Of a stretch of DNA of 44,242 bases, positions 29,436 through 37,662 are shown one piece after another. The stretch is taken from assembly GCA_964579415.1 (NCBI GenBank), contig CAZOGW010000010.1:1-44242 (forward strand). The letters are read 5' to 3'. This stretch comes from CAZOGW01 sp964579415. GTDB lineage: Bacteria; Actinomycetota; Acidimicrobiia; Spongiisociales; UBA5794. Position numbers and translations under genes: made by a program. The stretch's first letter is position 1. Every line of letters starts with the position of its first letter. The notes beneath the pieces are model-generated. The model ran no database searches and had not been told where the DNA came from. It saw only the letters and a program-made list of their open reading frames with translations.

Positions 29436-29470
29436 AAGTGTCTGTACCTGGCCATCTGGAAGGACAGCCC

Positions 29471-30190
29471 ATGGGTTTCTTCAAGCGTCTCTGGGGCTAC
29501 ATCGCCCAACTGTTCCGTTCGACCGCCGAAGGGGCGATGAACCCCGAGATCGAGATCGAACAGGCGATCACCCAAGCGCAGAAGCGCGACCAGGAGCTGC
29601 GTAACCAGGCGGCCAAGGTGGTCGCCCACCGCACCCAGCTCGAGTCGAAGATGGGGAAGGCCGCCGACGATGTCGGCGAATCGCGCGAGATGGCGAAGCA
29701 GGCGCTGATCCGCGCCGAGGCGGCCAAGAACTCCGGTGACGAGGCAGGCGTCACCAAGTGGACCGCCACCGCCCAGTCGCTGGCGATGAAGCTCCAGGCG
29801 TCGGAGAACAACCTCAAAAGCCTCAGGACGCAGTACGACACCGCCTCGGTGCAGGCGGAGCAGGCCAAGAACGCCGTCACCCAGAACGCGGTGCGGGTCC
29901 AGGAGTTGGCCGCCAAGCGCATGGAGCTTCTCGGCTCGCTCGAGGCGGCCAAGATGCAGGAGTCGGTGAACAAGGCCGTCGACGCCCTCTCCAACACCCT
30001 CGACTACGACGCGCCGTCGCTGGACAAGGTCGAGGAGAAGATCGAGAAGCGCAAGGCGGAGGCGATGGCCAAGGCCGAGCTCCACGAGGTCACCCCGCAG
30101 GGTGCCGAGGCCGAGCTCAAGGAGGCCATCAACCAGGTCCAGGCCGACGCCAAGCTCGAGGAGCTCAAGGCCGAGCTCGGCCTGGCGTAG
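29471..30190 (+). CDS. pspA: Phage shock protein A / IM30 family protein
   Basis: A 239-residue coiled-coil protein of the PspA/Vipp1 (bacterial ESCRT-III-like) family, which coats and protects the inner membrane under envelope stress. The N-terminal amphipathic helix MGFFKRLWGYIAQLFRS is followed by EGAMNPEIEIEQAITQAQKRDQELRNQAAKV and long heptad helices to about residue 175, then an acidic tail with KRKAEAMAKAELHE. ATG 29471 has a clear GGAAGGA site 6 bases upstream. The stop is 2 bases before a solitary inverted copy of the 49-bp repeat. Confidence 0.94.
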   Translation: MGFFKRLWGYIAQLFRSTAEGAMNPEIEIEQAITQAQKRDQELRNQAAKVVAHRTQLESKMGKAADDVGESREMAKQALIRAEAAKNSGDEAGVTKWTATAQSLAMKLQASENNLKSLRTQYDTASVQAEQAKNAVTQNAVRVQELAAKRMELLGSLEAAKMQESVNKAVDALSNTLDYDAPSLDKVEEKIEKRKAEAMAKAELHEVTPQGAEAELKEAINQVQADAKLEELKAELGLA

Positions 30191-30192
30191 TC

Positions 30193-30241
30193 GAACCCTG
30201 GGTTCCAGACGTCGCTGGGCGAGGTCCACAGCCCGAAGTTC
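30193..30241 (-). repeat. Solitary inverted copy of the 49-bp repeat
   Basis: Exactly 49 bp and 41 of 49 identical to the reverse complement of the 1613-1661 unit; it starts gaaccctgggttcc and ends cccgaagttc. It lies between the convergent pspA and hemY genes, 28 kb from the tandem array. Confidence 0.9.
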
Positions 30242-30263
30242 ACCGGGAGAGCGCCGGGGCGCT

Positions 30264-31589
30264 CTACCCGCCGGCCCCCGTGATCGAGGCAGCCAGGCGG
30301 TGGGCCTCCGATGCTAGAGCGGTGACTCCGACACCCCGGTAGGACCATCCGGCCAGGTGCAGGCCCGGGCGCCGCGCCAGGAGCCCGTCGATGTCGGAGA
30401 GCCACCCTGTGTGACCGGCGACGTACTGGGGGATGCCCCGGCGGTGGCGGACGATCTCGATGAAGTCCGGCGCCAGGTCGGTGCCGAGGACCGCCGACGT
30501 CTCGCCGACGACGGTATCCGTGATGGCGGTGTCTTCCTGGTCCGCCAGCTCGGGCCGGGCGGCGCCGCCGGCGATCACGCGCACCAGGGTGTGACCGGCC
30601 GGCGCCCGGTCGGCGGCTTGGGCCGACTCGAAGAGGACGCCCCGAACGGCGAGCCCGGTGTCGGGGCCGGTCAGCGCCCCGAACGCCCGTGGCACGGCCA
30701 ACTCCCCGGCGGGCATACCCAGGCCGGCCACGACCACCGGAGCTGCCACCGAACCTCGAAGGGCGTCCGAGAGTTCGGTGTCGACCATCGCCGCAGCGTG
30801 GTCGGCGCCCACGGCCAGCACCACGTGACGGGCATCGAAGGTGTCGAACCCGCCGGTAAGCCGCCAGCCGTCCGCGGTGGCCGTCACCGACTCCACCCCG
30901 GCATCGAGCAGTAGCCGCTCTCCGAGGAGACGCTGTGCCGCCCCGGCGATCTCCTGCATCCCCGCGGGGAGAACATGGGCCACCGGTGCCGGCGCGCCGC
31001 GAGCGGCCCTGCGGCGGCGCAGGCCGCCGCGGACCACAGAGCCGGCCTCGGCTTCGAGGGCGGGGAGCATGGGGAACGCCGCCGCCGCCGAGAGCTGTGC
31101 CGGGTCACCGGCGAAGACGCCTCCCGCCATCAGCCAGCCGATCATCGCACCGGCGCCCCTGCCGAACCGGCGGCGCAGGAACGCTTCCAGGGTCTCGTCG
31201 CCGCCGGCGCCCCGCGCCGCCAGCGGCTCGGCCAGGGCGCGTAGCTTCGCTCCGGTGCCGAGGATGGGTGAGGTCACGAGCCGGGGGGAAAGCGGGATCT
31301 CGAGCAGCCTTCCGGCGGTGTAGACGAGGCGCCCCAAGGCGGCGGGATCCACCGGGACGGGGACGACCCCGAGGGTGTCCAGCAACGGGCCGAGGTGGGG
31401 GTGGGGGAGGCGCAGGGTGGAGGCGGCACGTTCCACCAGGTAGCCGTCCCGCCGTAGCGTCCCGGCGACGCCACCCGGACGCGGCGAGGACTCCAGGACC
31501 ACGACGTCCTCGACACCGGAACGTATCAATGCGGTGGCGGTGAGGAGCCCGGACAGGCCGCCGCCGACGACGGCGACACGGACGCTCAT
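30264..31589 (-). CDS. hemY: Oxygen-dependent proto/coproporphyrinogen oxidase (FAD)
   Basis: A 441-residue FAD oxidase removing six electrons from porphyrinogen. It has the FAD motif VAVVGGGLSGLLTATALIRSG (residues 4-24) with VVVLESSPRPGGVAGT, and a C-terminal FAD segment VAGHTGWLSDIDGLLARRPGLHLAGWSYRGVGVTAL. Actinobacterial HemY usually acts on coproporphyrinogen III, but HemF in the same cluster suggests protoporphyrinogen IX as substrate. Its ATG overlaps the hemE stop by 4 bases, the last gene of the hemA-to-hemY run. Confidence 0.93.
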   Translation of the reverse strand: MSVRVAVVGGGLSGLLTATALIRSGVEDVVVLESSPRPGGVAGTLRRDGYLVERAASTLRLPHPHLGPLLDTLGVVPVPVDPAALGRLVYTAGRLLEIPLSPRLVTSPILGTGAKLRALAEPLAARGAGGDETLEAFLRRRFGRGAGAMIGWLMAGGVFAGDPAQLSAAAAFPMLPALEAEAGSVVRGGLRRRRAARGAPAPVAHVLPAGMQEIAGAAQRLLGERLLLDAGVESVTATADGWRLTGGFDTFDARHVVLAVGADHAAAMVDTELSDALRGSVAAPVVVAGLGMPAGELAVPRAFGALTGPDTGLAVRGVLFESAQAADRAPAGHTLVRVIAGGAARPELADQEDTAITDTVVGETSAVLGTDLAPDFIEIVRHRRGIPQYVAGHTGWLSDIDGLLARRPGLHLAGWSYRGVGVTALASEAHRLAASITGAGG

Positions 31590-32584
31590 ACCGGCCCGCG
31601 GCGCACCGCGTCGACGAAGGCCTCGACGTTGGCGGTCGGGGTGGCTTTGTCGATGCCGTGGCCCAGGTTGACGACATGCCCGGGGCGGCCCGCGGTGCGG
31701 GCCAGCAGGTCGGCGACGGCGCCGCGGATGGTGGATTCGTCGCTGAGCAGCACGGCCGGGTCCAGGTTGCCCTGCAGGGCGACCGTCCCGGCGCGGTCCC
31801 AGGCGGCGTCGATGGGGAGCCGCCAGTCGACCCCCAGCGCATCGGCGCCCACCGCCGCCTGCTGGTCGAGGGTGTGGCCCGCCCCGGGGGCGAAGTAGAT
31901 GCGGGGCACCGGCAGCCCCGACAGCGCCTCGGCGGCGGCAGGAGCCGCCAAGGCGGCGTAGGACTCCCGGTCGAGGACGCCGGCCCAGGTGTCGAAGAGC
32001 TGCACCGTGTCCGCCCCCGCTGCTGCCTGGAGGCCCAGGTAGGCCCGCATCGCCCTGGCCAGCACGCCCAGCGCCTCGGCGGCGGCGACCGGGTCGCGCT
32101 GTAGTTCTGAGCGCAGCGTCATGAAGTCCCGGGAGCCTCCGCCCTCGAGCAGGTAGGCGAGCAGCGTCAGCGGTGCCCCGGCGAAGCCGATCACCGCGGT
32201 GCCCTCGGGTGCACCGGCACGCACCTGTGACACCGTCGCCGGGACGAACGCCACCCGCTCCTCGTCGAGGTTCCCCAGGGCCGCCACCTCGGCGAGGGTG
32301 TGGGGCCGCAGCCGCGGTCCGGGATCGAAGGTCATGGGGACACCCATCGCCTCCAGCGGGGTCATGATGTCGGCGAAGATCACCGCCCCGTCCATCCCGT
32401 AGCGGCGCACCGGTTGCAGCGTCAGCTCGGCGGCGATCTCCGGCGTCGACACCGCCTCCTGGAACCCGACCCGCTGCCGCAGCTCCCGGTACTCCGGGAG
32501 GTGGCGCCCCGCCTGGCGCATCACCCATACCGGCCGCCTCTCGGTGGGTCTTCCGTTGAGGGCTTCGACGAGGATGCGGGTCAT
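31586..32584 (-). CDS. hemE: Uroporphyrinogen III decarboxylase
   Basis: Decarboxylates the four acetates of uroporphyrinogen III to give coproporphyrinogen III. The 332-residue barrel has the N-terminal signature PVWVMRQAGR (18-27, substrate-binding Arg residues), FADIMTPLEAMG (with the catalytic Asp) and GFAGAPLTLLAYLLEGGGS, then VNLGHGIDKATPTANVEAFVDAV. It overlaps hemL upstream (4 bases) and hemY downstream (4 bases). Confidence 0.97.
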   Translation of the reverse strand: MTRILVEALNGRPTERRPVWVMRQAGRHLPEYRELRQRVGFQEAVSTPEIAAELTLQPVRRYGMDGAVIFADIMTPLEAMGVPMTFDPGPRLRPHTLAEVAALGNLDEERVAFVPATVSQVRAGAPEGTAVIGFAGAPLTLLAYLLEGGGSRDFMTLRSELQRDPVAAAEALGVLARAMRAYLGLQAAAGADTVQLFDTWAGVLDRESYAALAAPAAAEALSGLPVPRIYFAPGAGHTLDQQAAVGADALGVDWRLPIDAAWDRAGTVALQGNLDPAVLLSDESTIRGAVADLLARTAGRPGHVVNLGHGIDKATPTANVEAFVDAVRRGPV

Positions 32585-33852
32585 CGGGATTCGCCCACCG
32601 CCGAGGTGAGGCGGTCCACCAGCTCACCGGCGACGGCGAGGTGCGCATCCATGAGGAACATCGCCTCGAAGGGCGATGGCGGCAGCATCAGGCCGTTGCC
32701 CGAGGCGGCATGGAAGAAGCGGGCGAACCGCTCCCGGTCGACCTTGGCGGCGTCGTCCCAGGACCTGACTTCGGTGGGTCCGAAGAACACGGTGAGCATG
32801 CCGCCCACCCGCGACACGCAGCCGGGGATGCCGTGGGTGTCGAGAGCTGCCGTGAGCGCATCCTCCAGGGTGGCCCCCAAGGACTCGAGACGGTCGTAGA
32901 GGTCGGGGTCGGAGGCGATGCGGCGCAAGGTGGCCAACCCGGCGGCGACCGCCAGCGGGTTTCCCGCCAGCGTCCCCGCCTGGTACACCGGCCCGTCGGG
33001 GGCCACCAGGCGCATCAGGTCCTCCCGGCCCCCGTAGGCGGCGGCCGGAGTACCCCCTGCCACGATCTTGCCCAGGCAGGTGAGGTCCGGGTCTACTCCG
33101 TAGCGTTCCTGGGCGCCTCCGGCGGCGACCCGGAACCCCGTCATCACCTCGTCGAACACGAGTAGGGCGCCGTGGTCGTCGCACAGCCGGCGCAGCCCGG
33201 GGAGGAAGTCGCTGCCGGGTGCCACCACTCCCATGTTGCCCGCCACCGGTTCCACGATGATTGCGGCGACATCGCCTCCGGCGATGGCGGCGGCGACGGA
33301 CTCCAGGTCGTTGAAGCGCGCCAGCCGGGTGGTGGCGACCGTGGAGGCGGGGACTCCGGGGCTGTCGGGCTGGCCCAGGGTGGCGGCGCCGCTGCCGGCC
33401 CGCACCAGGAAGGGGTCGGCGTGGCCGTGGTAGCAGCCCTCGAACTTGACGATCCCGTCACGGCCGGTGGCGCCCCGGGCCACCCGCACCGCCGACGCGG
33501 TGGCCTCGGTGCCCGAGTTGACCATGCGCACTACTTCGACCGAGGGGACCAGGTCCACGATGAGCTCGGCGAGCTCAACTTCCCCGGGGGTCGGCGCTCC
33601 GAACGAGGTCCCCTGCCGTGCCGCCTCCTCGACGGCGGCGACCACGCCGGGGTCGGCGTGGCCGAAGATGAGGGCTCCCCAGGAGGCCACCAGGTCAATG
33701 ACCTCCTCGCCGTCCACCGTGGTGACGGTGGCGCCGCTTCCCGATGTGATGAAGGGCGGGACGCCGCCGACGGACTTGAAGGCGCGTACCGGCGAATTGA
33801 CCCCGCCGGGCATCACCGCGGCGGCACGCTCCATCCAGGCTCGGGAGCTCAT
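32581..33852 (-). CDS. hemL: Glutamate-1-semialdehyde 2,1-aminomutase
   Basis: PLP-dependent conversion of glutamate-1-semialdehyde to 5-aminolevulinate. The 423-residue protein has MPGGVNSPVRAF, VNSGTEATASAVRVARG, CYHGHADPFLV, LVFDEVMTGFR and the PLP-lysine loop LTCLGKIVAGGTPAAAYGG (Lys262). It starts at ATG 33852, overlapping hemB by 4 bases. With HemA it forms the C5 route to ALA. Confidence 0.97.
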   Translation of the reverse strand: MSSRAWMERAAAVMPGGVNSPVRAFKSVGGVPPFITSGSGATVTTVDGEEVIDLVASWGALIFGHADPGVVAAVEEAARQGTSFGAPTPGEVELAELIVDLVPSVEVVRMVNSGTEATASAVRVARGATGRDGIVKFEGCYHGHADPFLVRAGSGAATLGQPDSPGVPASTVATTRLARFNDLESVAAAIAGGDVAAIIVEPVAGNMGVVAPGSDFLPGLRRLCDDHGALLVFDEVMTGFRVAAGGAQERYGVDPDLTCLGKIVAGGTPAAAYGGREDLMRLVAPDGPVYQAGTLAGNPLAVAAGLATLRRIASDPDLYDRLESLGATLEDALTAALDTHGIPGCVSRVGGMLTVFFGPTEVRSWDDAAKVDRERFARFFHAASGNGLMLPPSPFEAMFLMDAHLAVAGELVDRLTSAVGESR

Positions 33853-34823
33853 CGTGCCGCCAGCCGGGCCGCCCGGGTGGCGAAGTAGGTGAGGACGACG
33901 TCCGCCCCGGCGCGGCGGATGCCGAGCAGCGACTCCATCATGACGGCGTCGCCGTCGATCCAGCCGTTGGCGGCAGCGGCCTCGATCTGGGAGAACTCGC
34001 CCGACACCTGGTAGGCGGCCACCGGCACGTCACACGCGGCCCTGACATCGGCGATGACGTCCAGGTACGGCCCTGCCGGTTTCACCATCACCATGTCGGC
34101 GCCCTCGTCGAGGTCGAGGTCGACCTCTACCAGCGCCTCGCGGGCGTTGGCCGGGTCCATCTGGTGGGTGCGGCGGTCGCCGAAGGCGGGTGTCGACTCG
34201 GCGGCTTCGCGGAACGGCCCGTAGTAGGCGCTGGCGTACTTGACCGCGTACGAGCAGATGGCCGCCTCGGTGTGCCCGGCCTCGTCGAGCGCCTCCCGGA
34301 CGGCGCCGACGCGGCCGTCCATCATGTCGCTGGGTGCGATGATGTCGGCACCGGCGTCCGCGTAGGTGACCGCGGCGCGGGCGAGCAGGGGCAGGGTGGC
34401 GTCGTTGTCGACCGTGTTCCCGCTGAGCACCCCGCAGTGGCCGTGGCTGGTGTACTCGCACAGGCACACGTCGGCCCACACCACCAGGCCGGGGACGTCA
34501 CGCTTGAGGGCTCGGATGGTCTCCGGTACCGGCCCGGTGGGATCCCAGGCAGCGGTTCCCTCCGGGTCCTTGGCGGCGGGGATTCCGAAGAGCATCACGC
34601 CGCCGACGCCGGCCTCCGCTGCCTCGGCAGCCACCTCTACCAGGAGGTCGGTGGAGAGCTTGGCATGGCCCGGCATGGATGTGATCGGTCGGCGGGTCCC
34701 GGAGCCGGTGACGGCGAACACCGGCAGCACCAGCGACGCCGGGTGGATGCGGGTCTCCGCCACCATGCGGCGCAGGGCCGGGGTGCGGCGCAGCCGGCGG
34801 CTGCGCACGGTGGGATAGGTCAC
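33849..34823 (-). CDS. hemB: Delta-aminolevulinic acid dehydratase (porphobilinogen synthase)
   Basis: Condenses two ALA molecules to porphobilinogen. The 324-residue enzyme has the three-cysteine metal site ADVCLCEYTSHGHCG (Cys120, 122, 130), so it is the Zn-type rather than the Mg/Asp-rich type, and the two Schiff-base lysines Lys195 (SYAVKYASAYYGPFR) and Lys248 (MVMVKPAGPYLD). GTG 34823 overlaps the hemD stop (GTGA). Confidence 0.97.
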   Translation of the reverse strand: MTYPTVRSRRLRRTPALRRMVAETRIHPASLVLPVFAVTGSGTRRPITSMPGHAKLSTDLLVEVAAEAAEAGVGGVMLFGIPAAKDPEGTAAWDPTGPVPETIRALKRDVPGLVVWADVCLCEYTSHGHCGVLSGNTVDNDATLPLLARAAVTYADAGADIIAPSDMMDGRVGAVREALDEAGHTEAAICSYAVKYASAYYGPFREAAESTPAFGDRRTHQMDPANAREALVEVDLDLDEGADMVMVKPAGPYLDVIADVRAACDVPVAAYQVSGEFSQIEAAAANGWIDGDAVMMESLLGIRRAGADVVLTYFATRAARLAAR

Positions 34824-35512
34824 GACGGGCTCCTCGGGGCGAGATGGTCGGCGAGGGCGGCGGCCAGCGCGGCAAATCCGGGGTGCTCCGGGCTCACCGC
34901 CACCGTGGCGCCGGCGGCGGTGACGGCCCGGGCGGTGGCACTCCCGATGGCGGCAACGGTCACGCCGATGAGGTCACGTGACAGGCACCACCCGGTGACC
35001 GCCGACGGGGATGCGAACACGACCGCTTCCACCGGGTCGGGGCCGGGCGGTGTCGGTGCCGCCGAGTACGCCTCGGCGGCGAAAACCCGGGCGCCGGCGG
35101 CGGTGAGGGCCAGGACTGTGGCCGGGTCGGCGCCGCGGGCGTGGGGGAAGACCACCTTGCTGTCCTTCACCTGGGGAGCGAGGAGCCTGATCAGGTCGGC
35201 GGCCCCCTGCCTGCCCACCAGCGCCACGTTGCCACCGGCCGCGGTGGTGGCGGCGGCTGTGGCCGGGCCCACGGCGGCGACCGGGGTGGCGGGCATCCCT
35301 CCGGCGGGCCAGACGAAGCGCACCGCCCGCGGCGAGGTGACCACGATCCAGGCAGCCCGGGCCGCGGCGCCGCGGAGAGCCTCTAGCTCGGCGGCAGGGG
35401 ACGGGACAACGGTGATGCACGGAAGGAGCACCGGCTCCAGGCCGCCGGCGGCCAGGGGGAGGGCCAGGGCGGGGGCGGCGTCCGGCGTCGTGGTGACGGC
35501 GACCCGGGTCAC
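34820..35512 (-). CDS. hemD: Uroporphyrinogen III synthase
   Basis: Closes hydroxymethylbilane with inversion of ring D to uroporphyrinogen III. At 230 residues it is short for the family, whose sequences are poorly conserved. Support comes from TRVAVTTTPD at the N-terminus, WIVVTSPRAVRFV, VAAVGPATAAATTAAGG, VVFASPSAVTGWCL and VTVAAIGSATARAVTAAGATVAVSPEHPGFAALAAAL, the usual two-lobe pattern, and from its place between hemC and hemB. The GTG start overlaps the hemC stop by 4 bases. Confidence 0.88.
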   Translation of the reverse strand: MTRVAVTTTPDAAPALALPLAAGGLEPVLLPCITVVPSPAAELEALRGAAARAAWIVVTSPRAVRFVWPAGGMPATPVAAVGPATAAATTAAGGNVALVGRQGAADLIRLLAPQVKDSKVVFPHARGADPATVLALTAAGARVFAAEAYSAAPTPPGPDPVEAVVFASPSAVTGWCLSRDLIGVTVAAIGSATARAVTAAGATVAVSPEHPGFAALAAALADHLAPRSPS

Positions 35513-36363
35513 AGGCTCAGCTCCCGGCGCATCCCTTCGGCGGCGACCAGCGGGTCGTCGGTGACGACGGTGGCGCGGCGCGGGCCGCGCTCGTCGTCGG
35601 CGAAGGCCGTGAGGCGGATCCGGTCGGCGTCCCCGGTGGCGAGCGCGCCCAGCGCCGAGCGGCACCCGGCTCCGGTGAGTGCCAGCAGGGTTCGCTCCGT
35701 CTCGACACAACGGCGGATCCCGGCGTCGTCGATGGCGGCGAGGACGTCGGCGGCCGTGGAACCGGTGAGGGCCTCGACGGCGAGGGCTCCCTGGCCCGGT
35801 GCGGGCACCATCTCGTCCAGCGTGAGTACCGCGGCTACGGCGTCGGCGCGTCCCAGCCGCCGCAGGCCCGCCTCGGCGAGAACGATGGCGGCGAAGTCAC
35901 CTGCCGCAACCCGGCCGAGGCGGGTGTCCACGTTGCCCCTCACCTCGGCGGTGTTCAGGTCGGGGCGCAGCACCCGGAGCTGGGCGGCTCGCCGTGGGCT
36001 GCCGGTGCCCACCACGGCACCCGGTGGCAGGTCGGCGAGGTTGGAACCGCAGAGAGCATCGAAGGGGGACTCCCGCTCCGGGTAGGCGCGCACGAGTGCC
36101 GCCGGCCCGGCGACGGGGAGGTCCTTGCAGGAGTGGACGGCGAGGTCGGCGTCGCCGTCGAGTACGGCCTGCTGCACCGCCCGAACGAAGGCCCCGACCT
36201 CGGTGAGAGCCGCCACCGGGCTGGTGCGGTCCCGGTCGCCGCTGGTGGTGACAGGAACGAGGGCGGTGGCGGCCCCCGTAGCTCGCTCCACCAGAGCGGC
36301 GACGCGGCGGGCCTGGGCCTGGGCCAGAGCCGAGGCCCGGGTGGCGATGCGGATCTCAGCCAT
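35509..36363 (-). CDS. hemC: Hydroxymethylbilane synthase (porphobilinogen deaminase)
   Basis: Polymerises four porphobilinogens. The 284-residue enzyme has IRIATRASALAQAQARRV, VHSCKDLPV, VGTGSPRRAAQL, VRGNVDTRLGRV, PAPGQGALAVE and the cofactor cysteine in LTGAGCRSALGA (Cys234, binds dipyrromethane). It overlaps the end of hemA by 8 bases and hemD by 4. Confidence 0.97.
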   Translation of the reverse strand: MAEIRIATRASALAQAQARRVAALVERATGAATALVPVTTSGDRDRTSPVAALTEVGAFVRAVQQAVLDGDADLAVHSCKDLPVAGPAALVRAYPERESPFDALCGSNLADLPPGAVVGTGSPRRAAQLRVLRPDLNTAEVRGNVDTRLGRVAAGDFAAIVLAEAGLRRLGRADAVAAVLTLDEMVPAPGQGALAVEALTGSTAADVLAAIDDAGIRRCVETERTLLALTGAGCRSALGALATGDADRIRLTAFADDERGPRRATVVTDDPLVAAEGMRRELSL

Positions 36364-37570
36364 CGTCGGGGCCGGCGGGTGTGTCGTCGGCGCCGAAGGC
36401 GCGTGCGATGACGTCCACCTCGGGCCCCGGTTCCACGGAGTTCAGGTAGTCCAGGGGGCGGGCCAGCACGGTGCGGACCGCGGTGTGGGCCGCCTGCTGG
36501 AGGAACTTGCGGTCGCCGGGGTGGCGCAGCCTGCCGGCGAACCGGTCGACGGTGCGTGCCACTTCCTCGTCGGCGAGTTCGAGTAACCCGCCGATGATGG
36601 GTCCCACCTCGTGGTGGCCGGCGTAACGTCGGTAGGCGTCGTCGGCGGCTTCCGCCACCATGGTGTCGGCGCTGTGGTCGCGGGGCCGGCGCTCGACCAT
36701 GCGTGCCAGGTCGTCGATGCCGGTATAGCGGACCTCCCCACCGGGCACCGGCCCCAGGTCGGGGGGCATCGCCATGTCGACCAGCGTCAGCAGCTCGGTG
36801 CGGTCGGCCAGGGCCTTCTCGAGGGCCTCGTCGTCGACGATGTGGCTCTTGGCCGACGTGGCCGACACCACGGCCGGGAACGTAGCCAGCGCCTCGGCGG
36901 CCCGGTCGAAGGGCCACACATCGGCGGCAAAGGCTGCGGCCGCCGTCTCGTCGCGGGCCAGCACCGTCACCGCCGGCGGGGCGGGCAGGGACCCTATGGC
37001 GGCGACGACGGCCCGTGCCATGGCCCCGGCACCGAGGACGGCGATGCGGTCTGCGCCTCCGACGACCTGCGCCGCCACCGCCGCCAGCGAGTCGTGGGGC
37101 GAGGACGGCAACACCTGGCGTGCCTGCCGTCCCGCCGCCACCGCCGTCTCCAGCAGCTTGGCGAACAACCCTCCGGTGGGAGCTCGTTTCACAGCCTGGC
37201 GGAACTGGGTGAGGATCTCGGCCTCGCCGAGGATGGGGGACTCCAGCCCGGCGGCGATCCTGAACAGGTGGTGCACCGCGTCGGCGCCGGTACGGACCTC
37301 CGCTTCGGTCGCCAGCACGCCTTCACCGAAGAGGCCGGCGAGGGCGGCATCCAGGGCGGCGCCGTCCCCGGGCACGGCCACCTCGATACGCAGGCAGGTG
37401 TCCAGCACGAAAGCCCCCTGGCCGACCCCGGACGAGGCGAGCTGACGGGTGAGCACGGCCCGCCGTTCACCGGCGACATGCGGGTAGGCAAAGCTGGCAG
37501 ATGTCAGAAGCAACGGCGCCGGTCCTGGGTCGCGGTCTGCGGCCAGGCTACCGACCCCCCATCCCGACAC
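36356..37570 (-). CDS. hemA: Glutamyl-tRNA reductase
   Basis: NADPH reduction of glutamyl-tRNA(Glu) to glutamate-1-semialdehyde, the committed and usually regulated step. The 404-residue protein has the catalytic Cys59 in FVLDTCLRIEVAV (family STCNRTE), HHLFRIAAGLESPILGEAEILTQFR, the Rossmann VLGAGAMARAVV and a C-terminal dimer helix. The N-terminus lacks the usual GxxHxxAP segment and runs LLLTSASFAYPHVAGERRAVL, so the start (GTG 37570) is uncertain. Array 9 lies just upstream. Confidence 0.92.
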   Translation of the reverse strand: MSGWGVGSLAADRDPGPAPLLLTSASFAYPHVAGERRAVLTRQLASSGVGQGAFVLDTCLRIEVAVPGDGAALDAALAGLFGEGVLATEAEVRTGADAVHHLFRIAAGLESPILGEAEILTQFRQAVKRAPTGGLFAKLLETAVAAGRQARQVLPSSPHDSLAAVAAQVVGGADRIAVLGAGAMARAVVAAIGSLPAPPAVTVLARDETAAAAFAADVWPFDRAAEALATFPAVVSATSAKSHIVDDEALEKALADRTELLTLVDMAMPPDLGPVPGGEVRYTGIDDLARMVERRPRDHSADTMVAEAADDAYRRYAGHHEVGPIIGGLLELADEEVARTVDRFAGRLRHPGDRKFLQQAAHTAVRTVLARPLDYLNSVEPGPEVDVIARAFGADDTPAGPDDG

Positions 37571-37591
37571 TGAGTCGAGGAAGAAGAAGCA

Positions 37592-37661
37592 TACTTAGTA
37601 CTTAGTACTTAGTACTTAGTACTTAGTACTACGTGATACGTGATACGTGATACGTGCTACG
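37592..37661. repeat. Heptamer array 9 (TACTTAG then TGATACG units)
   Basis: Ten units: five TACTTAG (37592-37626), one TACTACG, three TGATACG and TGCTACG, with no phase break when the sequence changes. It separates hemF from hemA on the same strand and ends one base before the TAG stop of hemF. Confidence 0.95.
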
Positions 37662-37662
37662 T

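Noticed and set aside
30264..32648. One long open frame that seems to fuse hemY to an upstream domain
   Set aside because: The upstream part is only the hemE gene read in another frame; hemE and hemY have their own starts and a clean 4-base overlap.
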